A DNA stretch of 34,100 nucleotides from Gemmatimonadota bacterium (GTDB lineage: Bacteria > Gemmatimonadota > Gemmatimonadetes > Longimicrobiales > Gaopeijiaceae): assembly GCA_009844885.1 (NCBI GenBank), contig VYAQ01000241.1, positions 1 to 34,100 of the forward strand, read 5' to 3'. Position numbers and translations under genes: made by a program. Below, piece after piece: positions 9,372-16,893 of this stretch; the stretch's first letter is position 1, and every line of letters begins with the position of its first letter. The notes beneath the pieces are model-generated. The model saw only the letters and a list, made by a program, of their open reading frames with translations. It made no database searches and was not told where the DNA came from.

Positions 9372-10747
9372 AGCTCAGCCAGTTCGTCGTAGAGGTGGAT
9401 CAGCGTGTCGATCCCCTTTTCGAAGCAGTCCGTCGCGAACCACTCGTTCGGGGCGTGCATGTTCGCACCCGGGAGCGCGAATCCGAGGAGCAGGGAGTTG
9501 GCACCGAGGATTTCCTCGAGTTCCACGACGATGGGGATGCTGCCGCCCTCGCCCGTGAGCACGGGACGGGTGCCGAAGGAGCGCTCCAGCGCATTGGCCG
9601 CCGCGGTGAACAGCGGCCCCTCCGGCTGGGCCAGCCACGGCCGCCCGCCGTGCAGTTCGACGACCGTGACCTCCACGCCGGGGGGTGCCACGCGCGCCAT
9701 ATGCTCCTCCAGCAGCACCTTGACCCGGTCGGGAGACTGATCGGGGACCAGCCGGAAGCTGACCTTGGCGGCTGCCCGTGCCGGCAGAACGGTCTTCGCT
9801 CCCTCGCCCGTGTATCCCGACCACATGCCGTTGACGTCACAGGAAGGCCGAATCCAGAGACGTTCGAGCGGAGAGTAGGCGTGCTCTCCGCCGGCGGGTA
9901 TCGTACCGACCTCGCGGGCGTAGCCGTCTGCGTCGAACGGGAGGCCGCGGATCCCCTCCAGGGTGTCCTGCGGCGGGGTGCGCACGTCGTCGTAAAAGCC
10001 GGGAATGGCGATTCGTCCGGTCTCGTCGTGCAGTTCTCCGATGATCCGGGCCAACGCATTGGCCGGGTTGAGCACCGCCCCGCCGTAGGCACCCGAGTGA
10101 AGGTCCGAGGTGGGTCCCGCGGCGTGGATCTCGAAGTAGGCCAGTCCCCGGAGGGAGAAGAGGAGAGACGGAATCCCGGGGGCGAACATGGCCGAATCGG
10201 AGATGACGACGGTGTCGGCCGCGAGACGGTCGCGGTGTTCCCTGACGAACGGAACGAGGTTGGGCGAACCGACCTCTTCTTCGCCCTCGGCCAACACGAC
10301 GACGTTTACCGGCAACCGGCCCCGGGTGGCGAGGTGTGCTTCCAGCGCCTTGATGTGCAGGAAAAGCTGCCCCTTGTCGTCCGCTGAACCACGTGCGTAG
10401 ATGCGCCCGTCACGGATGTCCGGTTCGAAGGGAGGCGTGTCCCACAACTCCAACGGCTCCACGGGCTGCACATCGTAGTGGCCATAGATGAGGACCGTCG
10501 GGGCCTGTGGGCCGGCGCCGCGCCACTCTCCGACGACCACTGGATGACCCGGGGTTGCGATCACCTCGGCGTCCAGTCCCGCGCTTGCCAGCCGCCCCCG
10601 CACCCAGTCGGCTGCATGGGCCGTGTCGGCGTCGTGCTCCGATTTCGCGGAAACGGACGGAATGCGCAGGAATTCGTCGAGTTCCCGGTAGAACCTCACG
10701 CGTTCCCGCGTGGCGAAGTCGATGGGGTCTTTGATCGCCTCTGACAA
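9368..10747 (-). CDS. M20 family metallo-dipeptidase
   Basis: A 459-residue di-zinc peptidase of the M20 family, the CNDP-like dipeptidase branch related to ArgE/DapE, probably cleaving dipeptides in the cytoplasm. Metal and catalytic residues are visible: GHYDVQP (H90, D92), ARGSADDKGQ (D123, bridging), AEGEEEVGSPN (catalytic Glu plus metal Glu, 156-158), VISDSAMF and the C-terminal GANMHAPNEW (metal His). The start is TTG at 10747; it has GGAGG (10754-10758) six bases upstream and gives the normal family length, whereas no ATG fits. It is the last gene of a minus-strand group, 16 bases after the small membrane-protein gene. Its stop overlaps the trpE stop in the shared CTAG at 9368-9371. 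Exact substrate unknown. Confidence 0.92.
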
Positions 10748-10753
10748 GGGTCG

Positions 10754-10758
10754 CCTCC
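10754..10758 (-). promoter_or_regulatory. Ribosome binding site deciding a TTG start
   Basis: GGAGG on the minus strand lies six bases before the TTG at 10745-10747. It supports TTG as the start of the M20 dipeptidase, which has no suitable ATG. Confidence 0.7.
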
Positions 10759-10763
10759 GCTCC

Positions 10764-11042
10764 TCAGGTGAGGCCCTTGATCCCCCATCGGTAGACCCAG
10801 GTCATCAGCGCGGCGAAGCCGACCGCGCCGCCCATTCCCCCGATGCTGAGCGCGACGGGGTGGTCGAATTCGAAGATGCCCACGCCCAGCATTCCGCCGA
10901 TGACGGCAGCGAATGCGCCGAGGAGGCAGAGGAGGCGCGTATGCCCGGGGGTCGTATCGGGACGCCTTACCACCAGCTTCATGGCGAGCCCGACGACCGC
11001 GCCCATCACGATCCAGATACCTACACCGATCCAGTTTTCCAT
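10764..11042 (-). CDS. Small membrane protein, YeaQ/YmgE/GlsB-like
   Basis: A 92-residue protein with three likely membrane helices (about 4-24, 36-57 and 66-86). Its glycine-rich first helix, WIVMGAVVGLAMKLV, and the later GAFAAVIGGMLGVGIF and GGMGGAVGFAAL recall the GlsB/YeaQ/YmgE small membrane family (sometimes called transglycosylase-associated), whose members are often general-stress proteins. The match rests on pattern, not alignment. The start is ATG at 11042; a GGAAGGAAG lies rather far upstream, so initiation may depend on coupling to the gene before it, which ends 9 bases away. It sits between a PspA-like coiled-coil gene and the M20 peptidase, a grouping that would fit envelope stress, but this is inference. 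Confidence 0.75.
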   Translation of the reverse strand: MENWIGVGIWIVMGAVVGLAMKLVVRRPDTTPGHTRLLCLLGAFAAVIGGMLGVGIFEFDHPVALSIGGMGGAVGFAALMTWVYRWGIKGLT

Positions 11043-11051
11043 GGCCCCAAT

Positions 11052-11702
11052 CTACTTCCTTCCCATACGGCGCTTCAACTCGTCCAGACGCGAGTCGATC
11101 GCTTCCTCCCTGCGCGACCGCTCGAGTTCCTCGTCAAACTCGCCCGCGTCGTCGAAGAGCGAGCTGCCGGCCTCGGCGCCGGCCTCGGTGTCGCCGATCT
11201 TCTCCGCCATGCGGTCCAGTTCCCCGAACAGATCGTCCGCACCGAGGACCGAGTCGCGCGCCTTCGTTCGGCCCGCCTGGGCGGCCAGGGCGCTGCGGTC
11301 GGCCCGTGCCTTCTTGATCTGGGCCAGCATGTCGGCGTACTCGGTTTCGCCGAGGCGGATCTCGGCCTCGATGGCTTTCGCCTTGTCGCTCAACACGCGT
11401 TGCCGGGCGGTGTGCTTTTCCGCAAACTCCGCCGCGACCTCGGCCGTGGCGGTGTCACCGATCTTGCTGGCGAGTTCTTCGCGCCGCCGGCAAACCTCGG
11501 CCTCCCGGCCCTCCGCCTCGGCCCGCTTGCGCGCCCTCGCCAGCTGTTCCTTCAGCCCTTCGAGCCCCGCCCTGGTTGCAACGGCCTCCTTCTGCATTCC
11601 CCGAATGAGCCCGTCCACCGCCTCCGGCACGGCGTCCCGTTCCAGCTCGCGGTTGAAGTTGTCGACGGCCTCCCGGAAGGCCCGGCGCAGATTCTCGAAC
11701 AT
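11052..11702 (-). CDS. Coiled-coil protein, PspA/IM30-like
   Basis: A 216-residue, highly charged protein that is almost wholly helical. It opens with an amphipathic stretch MFENLRRAFREAVDNFN, similar to the membrane-binding N-terminus of PspA/IM30 proteins. Long heptad-rich segments follow (about 45-75 and 85-150), then an acidic linker and a basic tail ending RRMGRK. PspA proteins support the inner membrane under stress. Length (PspA is about 220) and helical layout fit, but I cannot align it confidently, so a generic coiled-coil protein remains possible. It lies 39 bases downstream of the E1-alpha gene on the same strand and 9 bases before the small membrane-protein gene, so they may be co-transcribed. 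Confidence 0.7.
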   Translation of the reverse strand: MFENLRRAFREAVDNFNRELERDAVPEAVDGLIRGMQKEAVATRAGLEGLKEQLARARKRAEAEGREAEVCRRREELASKIGDTATAEVAAEFAEKHTARQRVLSDKAKAIEAEIRLGETEYADMLAQIKKARADRSALAAQAGRTKARDSVLGADDLFGELDRMAEKIGDTEAGAEAGSSLFDDAGEFDEELERSRREEAIDSRLDELKRRMGRK

Positions 11703-11741
11703 GGTTCAAATGTAGCACGCTGACCGGGGTGCGGCGGCCAT

Positions 11742-12860
11742 TCAGTCCAGCCTGTCGGCGAACCCGTGCAGCACGCCGCCCTGAGACACACCCTCGAAGA
11801 GCGCCTGCCGCGGTTCCGGCAACTGCGCGCGCGACTTCAGCGCCCGCTCGGCAGCCGCTTCGACCGCCGCGGTGGCGCTGGCCTCCACCTCGCCGAGGGT
11901 CTCGCTCGACACCCCCTCTTCGAGCAGGTACGCCTCGTACAGTCCGACGGGGTCGCGACGACCCCAGTGCTCGAACAGTTCGGCCGAAAAGGTCTCGCGT
12001 GCTTCGCGCTCGTCGTGCGTCGCGTGGCCGCCCATGCGGAAGGTCTCGGCGATGAGCACCACCGGTCCCTCGCCCTTGAGGCACCATTCACGTGCAATCG
12101 CGGTGGCCGCGTACACGTCCAGCACGTTGTTCCCGTCGCAGTGGAGCGCGGGGATTCCGTGTGCGCGCGGAATGTGCTCCAGGCCGCCGGCGCCGTGCTG
12201 GTCCAGGCGGGTTCCCAGAGCCACCTGGTTGTTCTGGATGACCACGATTGCGGGGACTTGAAGGCGGGCGGCCACGACCAGTCCCTCGTGGCAGGCAGCG
12301 GTACGCGTCGCCCCATCTCCCGTCCATGTGAGCGCGATACGCGGCTCGTCCCGATTCCTGAAGGCGAGAGCGGCGCCGGTAGCGACGGGAACGCTGGTGC
12401 CCATGTGGCTGACGGGCTGGATCACGCCCCTGTCGATATCGCCGTAGTGAAAGTCCCTCCCGCCACTGGGGCTGTCGCCGGTAGCCAGGTAGCTGGTGAA
12501 GCCATGATGGAGCGGCAGGCCCATCATGTGCCCGGCGCCCGCGTTGCGAATCATCGGGATGACCACGTCGCGGTCGCGGTCCAGCGCCGCGACGCACCCG
12601 ACCGTAACCGCTTCCTCGCCCACGCCCAGCCATGCCTTGCTGATCACGCCCTGGCGCACCCAGCGCTTGAGGCCGATGTCCTGCAGTCGCGTGACGAGCA
12701 GGTCGCGATACAGATCCAGAAGCGCGGAGGTCTCCAGGGCTCCGATGGCGGCCGCTCTCCCGGGATCCTCCTCTATGCGGCTGCGGTATTCACGCGTCAA
12801 TGCGGCATCCGGGGCCCAGTTCCGGTATTCCGGGGGGTCGAAGGCGGCGTATCGCTTCAA
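11742..12860 (-). CDS. 2-oxoacid dehydrogenase E1 component, alpha subunit (TPP-dependent)
   Basis: A 372-residue thiamine-diphosphate enzyme of the pyruvate/branched-chain 2-oxoacid dehydrogenase E1-alpha family, which decarboxylates a 2-oxoacid and passes the acyl group to the E2 lipoyl domain. The TPP motif is TGDGATRTAACHEG (GDG at 181-183) ending in VVIQNNQVALGTR (NN at 210-211). GVGEEAVTVG (79-88) and MGTSVPVATGAAL (153-165) also fit. The C-terminal loop reads FRMGGHATHDEREAR where many relatives have H-S/T-x-D-D. The start is TTG at 12860; the Shine-Dalgarno is weak. No E1-beta, E2 or E3 gene is in the window, so this subunit is an orphan here. Length and motifs favour the branched-chain branch, but substrate specificity cannot be read. 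Confidence 0.87.
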   Translation of the reverse strand: MKRYAAFDPPEYRNWAPDAALTREYRSRIEEDPGRAAAIGALETSALLDLYRDLLVTRLQDIGLKRWVRQGVISKAWLGVGEEAVTVGCVAALDRDRDVVIPMIRNAGAGHMMGLPLHHGFTSYLATGDSPSGGRDFHYGDIDRGVIQPVSHMGTSVPVATGAALAFRNRDEPRIALTWTGDGATRTAACHEGLVVAARLQVPAIVVIQNNQVALGTRLDQHGAGGLEHIPRAHGIPALHCDGNNVLDVYAATAIAREWCLKGEGPVVLIAETFRMGGHATHDEREARETFSAELFEHWGRRDPVGLYEAYLLEEGVSSETLGEVEASATAAVEAAAERALKSRAQLPEPRQALFEGVSQGGVLHGFADRLD

Positions 12861-12927
12861 GAGTCGTCCAGGTGTCCTGTCGTTGAATCCGTCCGGGCGC
12901 GGAAGCTAGAAGAACGCGCTCGTGCTC

Positions 12928-12947
12928 GGCAAACCCGGCGGTTTGCC
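12928..12947. repeat. Perfect 8-bp inverted repeat in a divergent promoter region
   Basis: GGCAAACC (12928-12935), spacer CGGC and GGTTTGCC (12940-12947) form an exact inverted repeat. It lies in the 117-base gap between the divergent E1-alpha gene (start 12860) and V4R-like gene (start 12978). There is no T-tract, so an operator is more likely than a terminator. Confidence 0.55.
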
Positions 12948-12977
12948 AGTACTTCGCTCTGTGACGAAATTCGGACG

Positions 12978-13628
12978 ATGGCCGCAATGGCGGCCACTCG
13001 TCTGGCACGCAACAGGACGGACCGTTTGGCAAAAGTCGAAAAGCCTTCGATCGCCGCGAAAGTGGCTCTCGCTATGCTCGAAGCGATCCGCTCGGTGGAC
13101 CGTCCCTCCGAGTGGATCGACGAAGAGGTGGTTTCCCGCACAATGCCGCGCCGGCTTGGCCTGAGCACGGTCATCGAACGCCAGATCCGGCTTCACGAGG
13201 AATACGTTCGGGAGGGCAGGAAACTGACCCTCGACGAACTCGCCGAATTCCTGCGTCTGGTCAACAAACGAGCCGATGCGGCCGAGGTCTTCCTGGAGAT
13301 GGGAAGTCGTCTTGCGGATTCGGCGGGGACTGCGCGCGCCCGGCTCCTTCCGCGCCGCTTGCGGCTGTTTCGTGTCAAGCGCTCGGTGGCCCGCGCGTTC
13401 CCGAAGCTCTTTGGCCGCCGTCTGGGTGGCTTCGTATCCGGCCCGTTCACACTGGAAGTCTCGGCTTCTCCGCTGGTGCAGATCGATTCCAGTGGTACCG
13501 CCTGTCAGATACTGACCGGATTCTGTCAACGTGCGCTCGCCAGGGGCGTGGGGGACGATCTGGAGGTCACCAAGAGCAGTTGCGAGACCTGGGGCGACCG
13601 GTGCTGCCGATGGGCAGTGAAGGAGTAG
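12978..13628 (+). CDS. V4R-like (4-vinyl reductase / haem-NO-binding-like) domain protein
   Basis: A 216-residue protein. The first 120 residues are helical and charged. The C-terminal half ends with TACQILTGFCQRALARGVG and then C202-E-T-W-G-D-R-C209-C210-R-W. This pattern (Cys, then Gly-Asp, then Cys followed by an aromatic) is what closes V4R domains, small ligand-binding folds found beside sensors and in BchJ-like proteins. The match is by eye and moderate. Two Met codons, 12978 and 12987, are possible starts and neither has a clear Shine-Dalgarno; I chose the first. The open frame extends far upstream but only as antisense to the E1-alpha gene. Its TAG directly abuts the stop of the convergent DUF420 gene. 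Possible relation to the divergent E1-alpha gene is suggested only by the shared intergenic repeat. Confidence 0.65.
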   Translation: MAAMAATRLARNRTDRLAKVEKPSIAAKVALAMLEAIRSVDRPSEWIDEEVVSRTMPRRLGLSTVIERQIRLHEEYVREGRKLTLDELAEFLRLVNKRADAAEVFLEMGSRLADSAGTARARLLPRRLRLFRVKRSVARAFPKLFGRRLGGFVSGPFTLEVSASPLVQIDSSGTACQILTGFCQRALARGVGDDLEVTKSSCETWGDRCCRWAVKE

Positions 13629-14060
13629 CTACGCGTATGCGTGGTAGAGCATGTAGTACACGAACAGGCCGGTGATCGAGGTATAGAGCCACGCCGGGTA
13701 GGTCCAGCGGGCCAGGCGACGGTGCGCCTTGAATCGGCGGCGTCCGGCGAGGAAGAGCAGTCGGATGACCAGCGGCAACACGACTACCGCCAGGATCATG
13801 TGGCTGAAGAGGATGGCCAGGTAGAAACGGCGCACCGAATCCGGGCCCGGGAAGCTATGGGTTCCCGTGAGCGCGGCGCGCAGGACGTAGGAGACCAGGA
13901 ACAGGGCCGACGCTGCCACCGCTCCCAGCATGCATCGGCGGTGCAGGCGGATTTCCTTGCGGCGAATGTAGATCAGGCCGGCGACGAGCAGGGTTGCGCT
14001 CGTCAGGTTCAGAACGGCGTTGAAGTGGGCCAGGCCGTCCCCCATGGCCTGGATGTTCAT
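13629..14060 (-). CDS. DUF420 membrane protein
   Basis: A 143-residue polytopic membrane protein of the DUF420 family, commonly found beside cytochrome oxidase and haem A synthesis genes and thought to be linked to oxidase assembly. Four or five helices are visible (about 11-31, 43-61, 79-104 and 119-141), with conserved-looking H12, H40, H69, H87 and the LHRR and AHRRLARWTYPAWLYTSITG stretches. The frame runs open upstream to 14849, but that part is antisense-like shadow over ctaA. The ATG at 14060 overlaps the ctaA stop (ATGA), which fits translational coupling. The last gene of the operon; its stop abuts that of the V4R-like gene with no spacer. Confidence 0.87.
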   Translation of the reverse strand: MNIQAMGDGLAHFNAVLNLTSATLLVAGLIYIRRKEIRLHRRCMLGAVAASALFLVSYVLRAALTGTHSFPGPDSVRRFYLAILFSHMILAVVVLPLVIRLLFLAGRRRFKAHRRLARWTYPAWLYTSITGLFVYYMLYHAYA

Positions 14061-14941
14061 TGCGGCGCTCGCTTCCAACTGTGCGCCGCCATCGCCACGC
14101 CCAGCGTCAGGAGGGTCGCGGCGAGCACGCTGTGCGCGGAAACCCACGGTACGCCGAGCCGGAACGCCACCGAGGCAAAGCCCAGCAGCACCTGACCCAC
14201 GACCCCGATCGCGGCCGCCGCCGCCAGTCGTCTGGAGAAGGCGTCCCGGCTGCGCGTCAGGATCGTGCGTGCGAACATCACCACCGCTACCGCCAGCGCC
14301 ACCCCCAGGACCCTGTGCGCGAAGTGCAGCTGCACGGCCGGGTACTCCAGCGGCGGAATCACCCTTCCCAGACACAGCGGAATGTCGGGACACGCCATCC
14401 CGGCGTCGGTGTGGCGAACCACCGCCCCCACCAGCGACTGCAGGAACACCAGGCCCGTGATCCAGCACCCCACCCGCCACGCCAGGCGTCCGTCGGAACG
14501 CGGGTCCGCGCCACGCTCCGTGACCCCGGGCGCGGTGCGCACCAGCATGACCGTCACGATCCCCAGGAAGACGAGCGCCATGGCGAGATGGGACGTGGAG
14601 ATTGCGTCTGGCAGCCGATAGATGACCGTAAGACCGCCCAGCAGGGCCTGGAAGAAAAGGAGTGCGATGCCAGCGAGGCCCAGCCGAAAGAGCGCCTTCC
14701 GGTCGGGGTGGGCGCGCCGCGTGAGCATCACGGCTGCAGGGAAGAGCAGCAGGAGGGCTCCAGCCCAGAGACGGTGCAGGTGCTCCCAGAACACGCCGCC
14801 GGTCATTTCGGGCATCATCGTGCCGAAGCAGGTGGGCCAGTCGGGGCACGCGAGACTGGATTCCGTCGCGTGCACGATGCTCCCGAGCAGGACCAGGGCC
14901 AGGGTCCAGAGGAGAACCAGCAGCAGGAACGGTCGGGCCAT
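14057..14941 (-). CDS. ctaA: Haem A synthase (CtaA/COX15)
   Basis: A 294-residue, eight-helix membrane enzyme that oxidises haem O to haem A for aa3-type cytochrome oxidases. Two homologous halves are visible. The first has VHATESSLACPDWPTCFG (H24, C32, C38), EHLHR (53-57) and TSHLA; the second has VRHTDAGMACPDIPLCLG, LHFAHR and SAHSVL. These supply the four haem-ligand histidines and the two extracytoplasmic Cys pairs known from Bacillus-type CtaA. The frame is open upstream, but the ATG at 14941 begins directly in helix 1 and shares a base with the stop of the acyl-CoA dehydrogenase gene (TGATG). The DUF420 gene overlaps its end. Presence implies that the host has a haem-A terminal oxidase encoded elsewhere. 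Confidence 0.95.
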   Translation of the reverse strand: MARPFLLLVLLWTLALVLLGSIVHATESSLACPDWPTCFGTMMPEMTGGVFWEHLHRLWAGALLLLFPAAVMLTRRAHPDRKALFRLGLAGIALLFFQALLGGLTVIYRLPDAISTSHLAMALVFLGIVTVMLVRTAPGVTERGADPRSDGRLAWRVGCWITGLVFLQSLVGAVVRHTDAGMACPDIPLCLGRVIPPLEYPAVQLHFAHRVLGVALAVAVVMFARTILTRSRDAFSRRLAAAAAIGVVGQVLLGFASVAFRLGVPWVSAHSVLAATLLTLGVAMAAHSWKRAPQ

Positions 14942-16893
14942 CAGGCCGGCACGGCGCTCGTCGGCCGGGGACGGACTGCCCCGCCTGAGACGCCCTCCGC
15001 GTCCGGGGGTGGCTCGTCGCGGTCGGCTGGCGGCGTCAATATCACACCCGCCTCCAGCCAATCGTAGCGGTCGGCCATGGCTCCGCGCGCCACTTTGTAG
15101 ACGGCGGTGTCGTCGTTCCGGAAGACGGCCCTGAACCGGGTGTCGATCCGGCGGCGCGCAAGCCTGCACGCGGCGTCGGCCAGCTCGAACGGCGTCCGGT
15201 CGCCGGGGTTCTCCTTCACGAGTTTCATCGCGCGAACGCAGCTGGCGATCATGGCCAGCAGGTCCCCGCCGTTGTCGACGAGGCGGCCGAGCACGGCCTG
15301 GCGACGTTCCAGTCCGGGCCCATGCCGGATGATCGCGTGGAAGAGGGTGCGCGCAAGCTTCCGCGACTTGCGGTCAACGTAGCGCATGTGCCCGGCCAGG
15401 CTCCCGAAGGCCCCGTAGCGCGGCCAACGGCCCCATCCCAGCCACCGCCCCGGGTACCATAGGGCGTAGTGTGCCGCGGCCTTCAGGAACGCAGCCGCGC
15501 GTTTGCCGGCCGGCACCCGCGGGTCGATCACGGCTCCTGCCACGGACAGGTGGTAATCCACGGCTTCGCGGGCGATGAAGAGGCGCATGATCTCGCTCGA
15601 TCCCTCGAAGATGAGGTTGATCCGCGCGTCCCGCATGGCGCGCTCGACCGGTATGGGGTCCTCGCCGCGCTGCCGCAGGGAATCGGCGGACTCGTAGCCG
15701 CGGCCGCCGCGAATCTGCAGTGCGTCGTCGATGAGGTCCCACGCCTTCTCGCTGTGCCACAGCTTGGCCATCGCCGCCTCCAGCCGCATGTCGAGCGTTC
15801 CGAGGCCGGACATGGCCGCCGCGAGCTCCACGACAGCTTCCATGGCGTAGGTCTCCGCGGCGATCCTGCCCAGCTTCTGCGCCACGGCATCGTGCTTCCC
15901 GATCGACGCACCCCACTGCACGCGCTCGACCGCCCACTTCCGGCACGCGGCCAGGACGCACTTGCCCGCGGCCGTGCAGAACGCGGGCAACGCCAGCCTG
16001 CCGGTGTTCAGCGTGATCAGCGCGAGCTTCAGCCCCAGGCCCTCGCCCCAAAGCAGGTTTTCGCGAGGAACCTTGACGTTCCGAAAGCGGAGCACCCCAT
16101 TGGAAATCCCCTTCAGCCCCATGAATCGGCAGATCGGGCCGACTTCCACCCCGGACCACGCCGTCTCGACGATGAACGCGCTGATCGGGCGTTTCCCCTT
16201 GACCCCCGGCCGCGGCGGCGTACGCGCCATGACGACGAGCAGATCGGCCCGGGGACCGTTGGTCGTCCACAGCTTCTCGCCGTTGAGGATGTAGTGGGAG
16301 CCGTCCTCGGAGGGTTCCGCGAACGTGGACATGTTGGCCGGGTCCGAGCCGACCATGGCTTCGGTCAGCGCGAAGGCCGAGAGCTCGCCGCCCGCCGCCC
16401 GGGGCAGGTATTTTCGCTTTTGCTGCTCGGTGCCGAAGAGAACCAGGGGCGTGGGGACGCCGATGGACTGGTGCGCCGAAAGGAACGCGGCCGTGGAGGC
16501 GCAGCGGCTGGACACGATGGCCAGGGCCCGGTTGTACGAGGTCTGGGACAGTCCGAGCCCGCCGTATTCCCGGGGGACCTTGATCCCGAAGGCGCCCAGG
16601 TCGGCGAGGCCCTCGAGCACCGCGTCCGGGACCCAGCCCTCGCGGTCGAAGGCGTCGCCGTCCACGTTTTCTTCCGTGAACTGCCGTATCCGCTCCAGAA
16701 ACGGCGCTGCGCGAGCGGCCTCCTCGGGGTCCTGGACCGGGTGCGGATGGACGAGGTCCAGCGAGAGCCTGCCTCCGAAGAGCTCCCGCATGAAGCTCCG
16801 CTTCTCCCATCCGGATTCACGAGCGCCCTCGGCAACATCGCGGGATTCCTGCGCGTTGCTGAACTCGCGGGCGCTTTCCTTACCGGTCGTCAT
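14941..16893 (-). CDS. Acyl-CoA dehydrogenase, VLCAD/ACAD9-like with C-terminal extension
   Basis: A 650-residue flavoenzyme for the first step of fatty-acid beta-oxidation. The catalytic domain spans about residues 45-450: FGIKVPREYGGLGLSQTSYN, FALTEAMVGSDPANMST (FAD loop), YILNGEKLWTTNG and QIRGGRGYESADSLRQR. The catalytic base is E430 in LIFEGSSEIMRLF, the position used by long- and very-long-chain enzymes. A helical C-terminal extension of about 200 residues, as in VLCAD/ACAD9, carries basic patches (KRAAAFLK, RKSRKLARTL) suited to membrane attachment. The ATG at 16893 has GAGGTG six bases upstream; an in-frame extension to 16953 is only overlap with the patatin gene. It overlaps the patatin gene by 14 bases and ctaA by one base. 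Long-chain acyl-CoA is the likely substrate. Confidence 0.93.
   Translation of the reverse strand: MTTGKESAREFSNAQESRDVAEGARESGWEKRSFMRELFGGRLSLDLVHPHPVQDPEEAARAAPFLERIRQFTEENVDGDAFDREGWVPDAVLEGLADLGAFGIKVPREYGGLGLSQTSYNRALAIVSSRCASTAAFLSAHQSIGVPTPLVLFGTEQQKRKYLPRAAGGELSAFALTEAMVGSDPANMSTFAEPSEDGSHYILNGEKLWTTNGPRADLLVVMARTPPRPGVKGKRPISAFIVETAWSGVEVGPICRFMGLKGISNGVLRFRNVKVPRENLLWGEGLGLKLALITLNTGRLALPAFCTAAGKCVLAACRKWAVERVQWGASIGKHDAVAQKLGRIAAETYAMEAVVELAAAMSGLGTLDMRLEAAMAKLWHSEKAWDLIDDALQIRGGRGYESADSLRQRGEDPIPVERAMRDARINLIFEGSSEIMRLFIAREAVDYHLSVAGAVIDPRVPAGKRAAAFLKAAAHYALWYPGRWLGWGRWPRYGAFGSLAGHMRYVDRKSRKLARTLFHAIIRHGPGLERRQAVLGRLVDNGGDLLAMIASCVRAMKLVKENPGDRTPFELADAACRLARRRIDTRFRAVFRNDDTAVYKVARGAMADRYDWLEAGVILTPPADRDEPPPDAEGVSGGAVRPRPTSAVPA

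Noticed and set aside
11766-12977. Upstream extension of the V4R-like frame
   Set aside because: It is antisense to the E1-alpha gene and ends in an unrelated low-complexity sequence.
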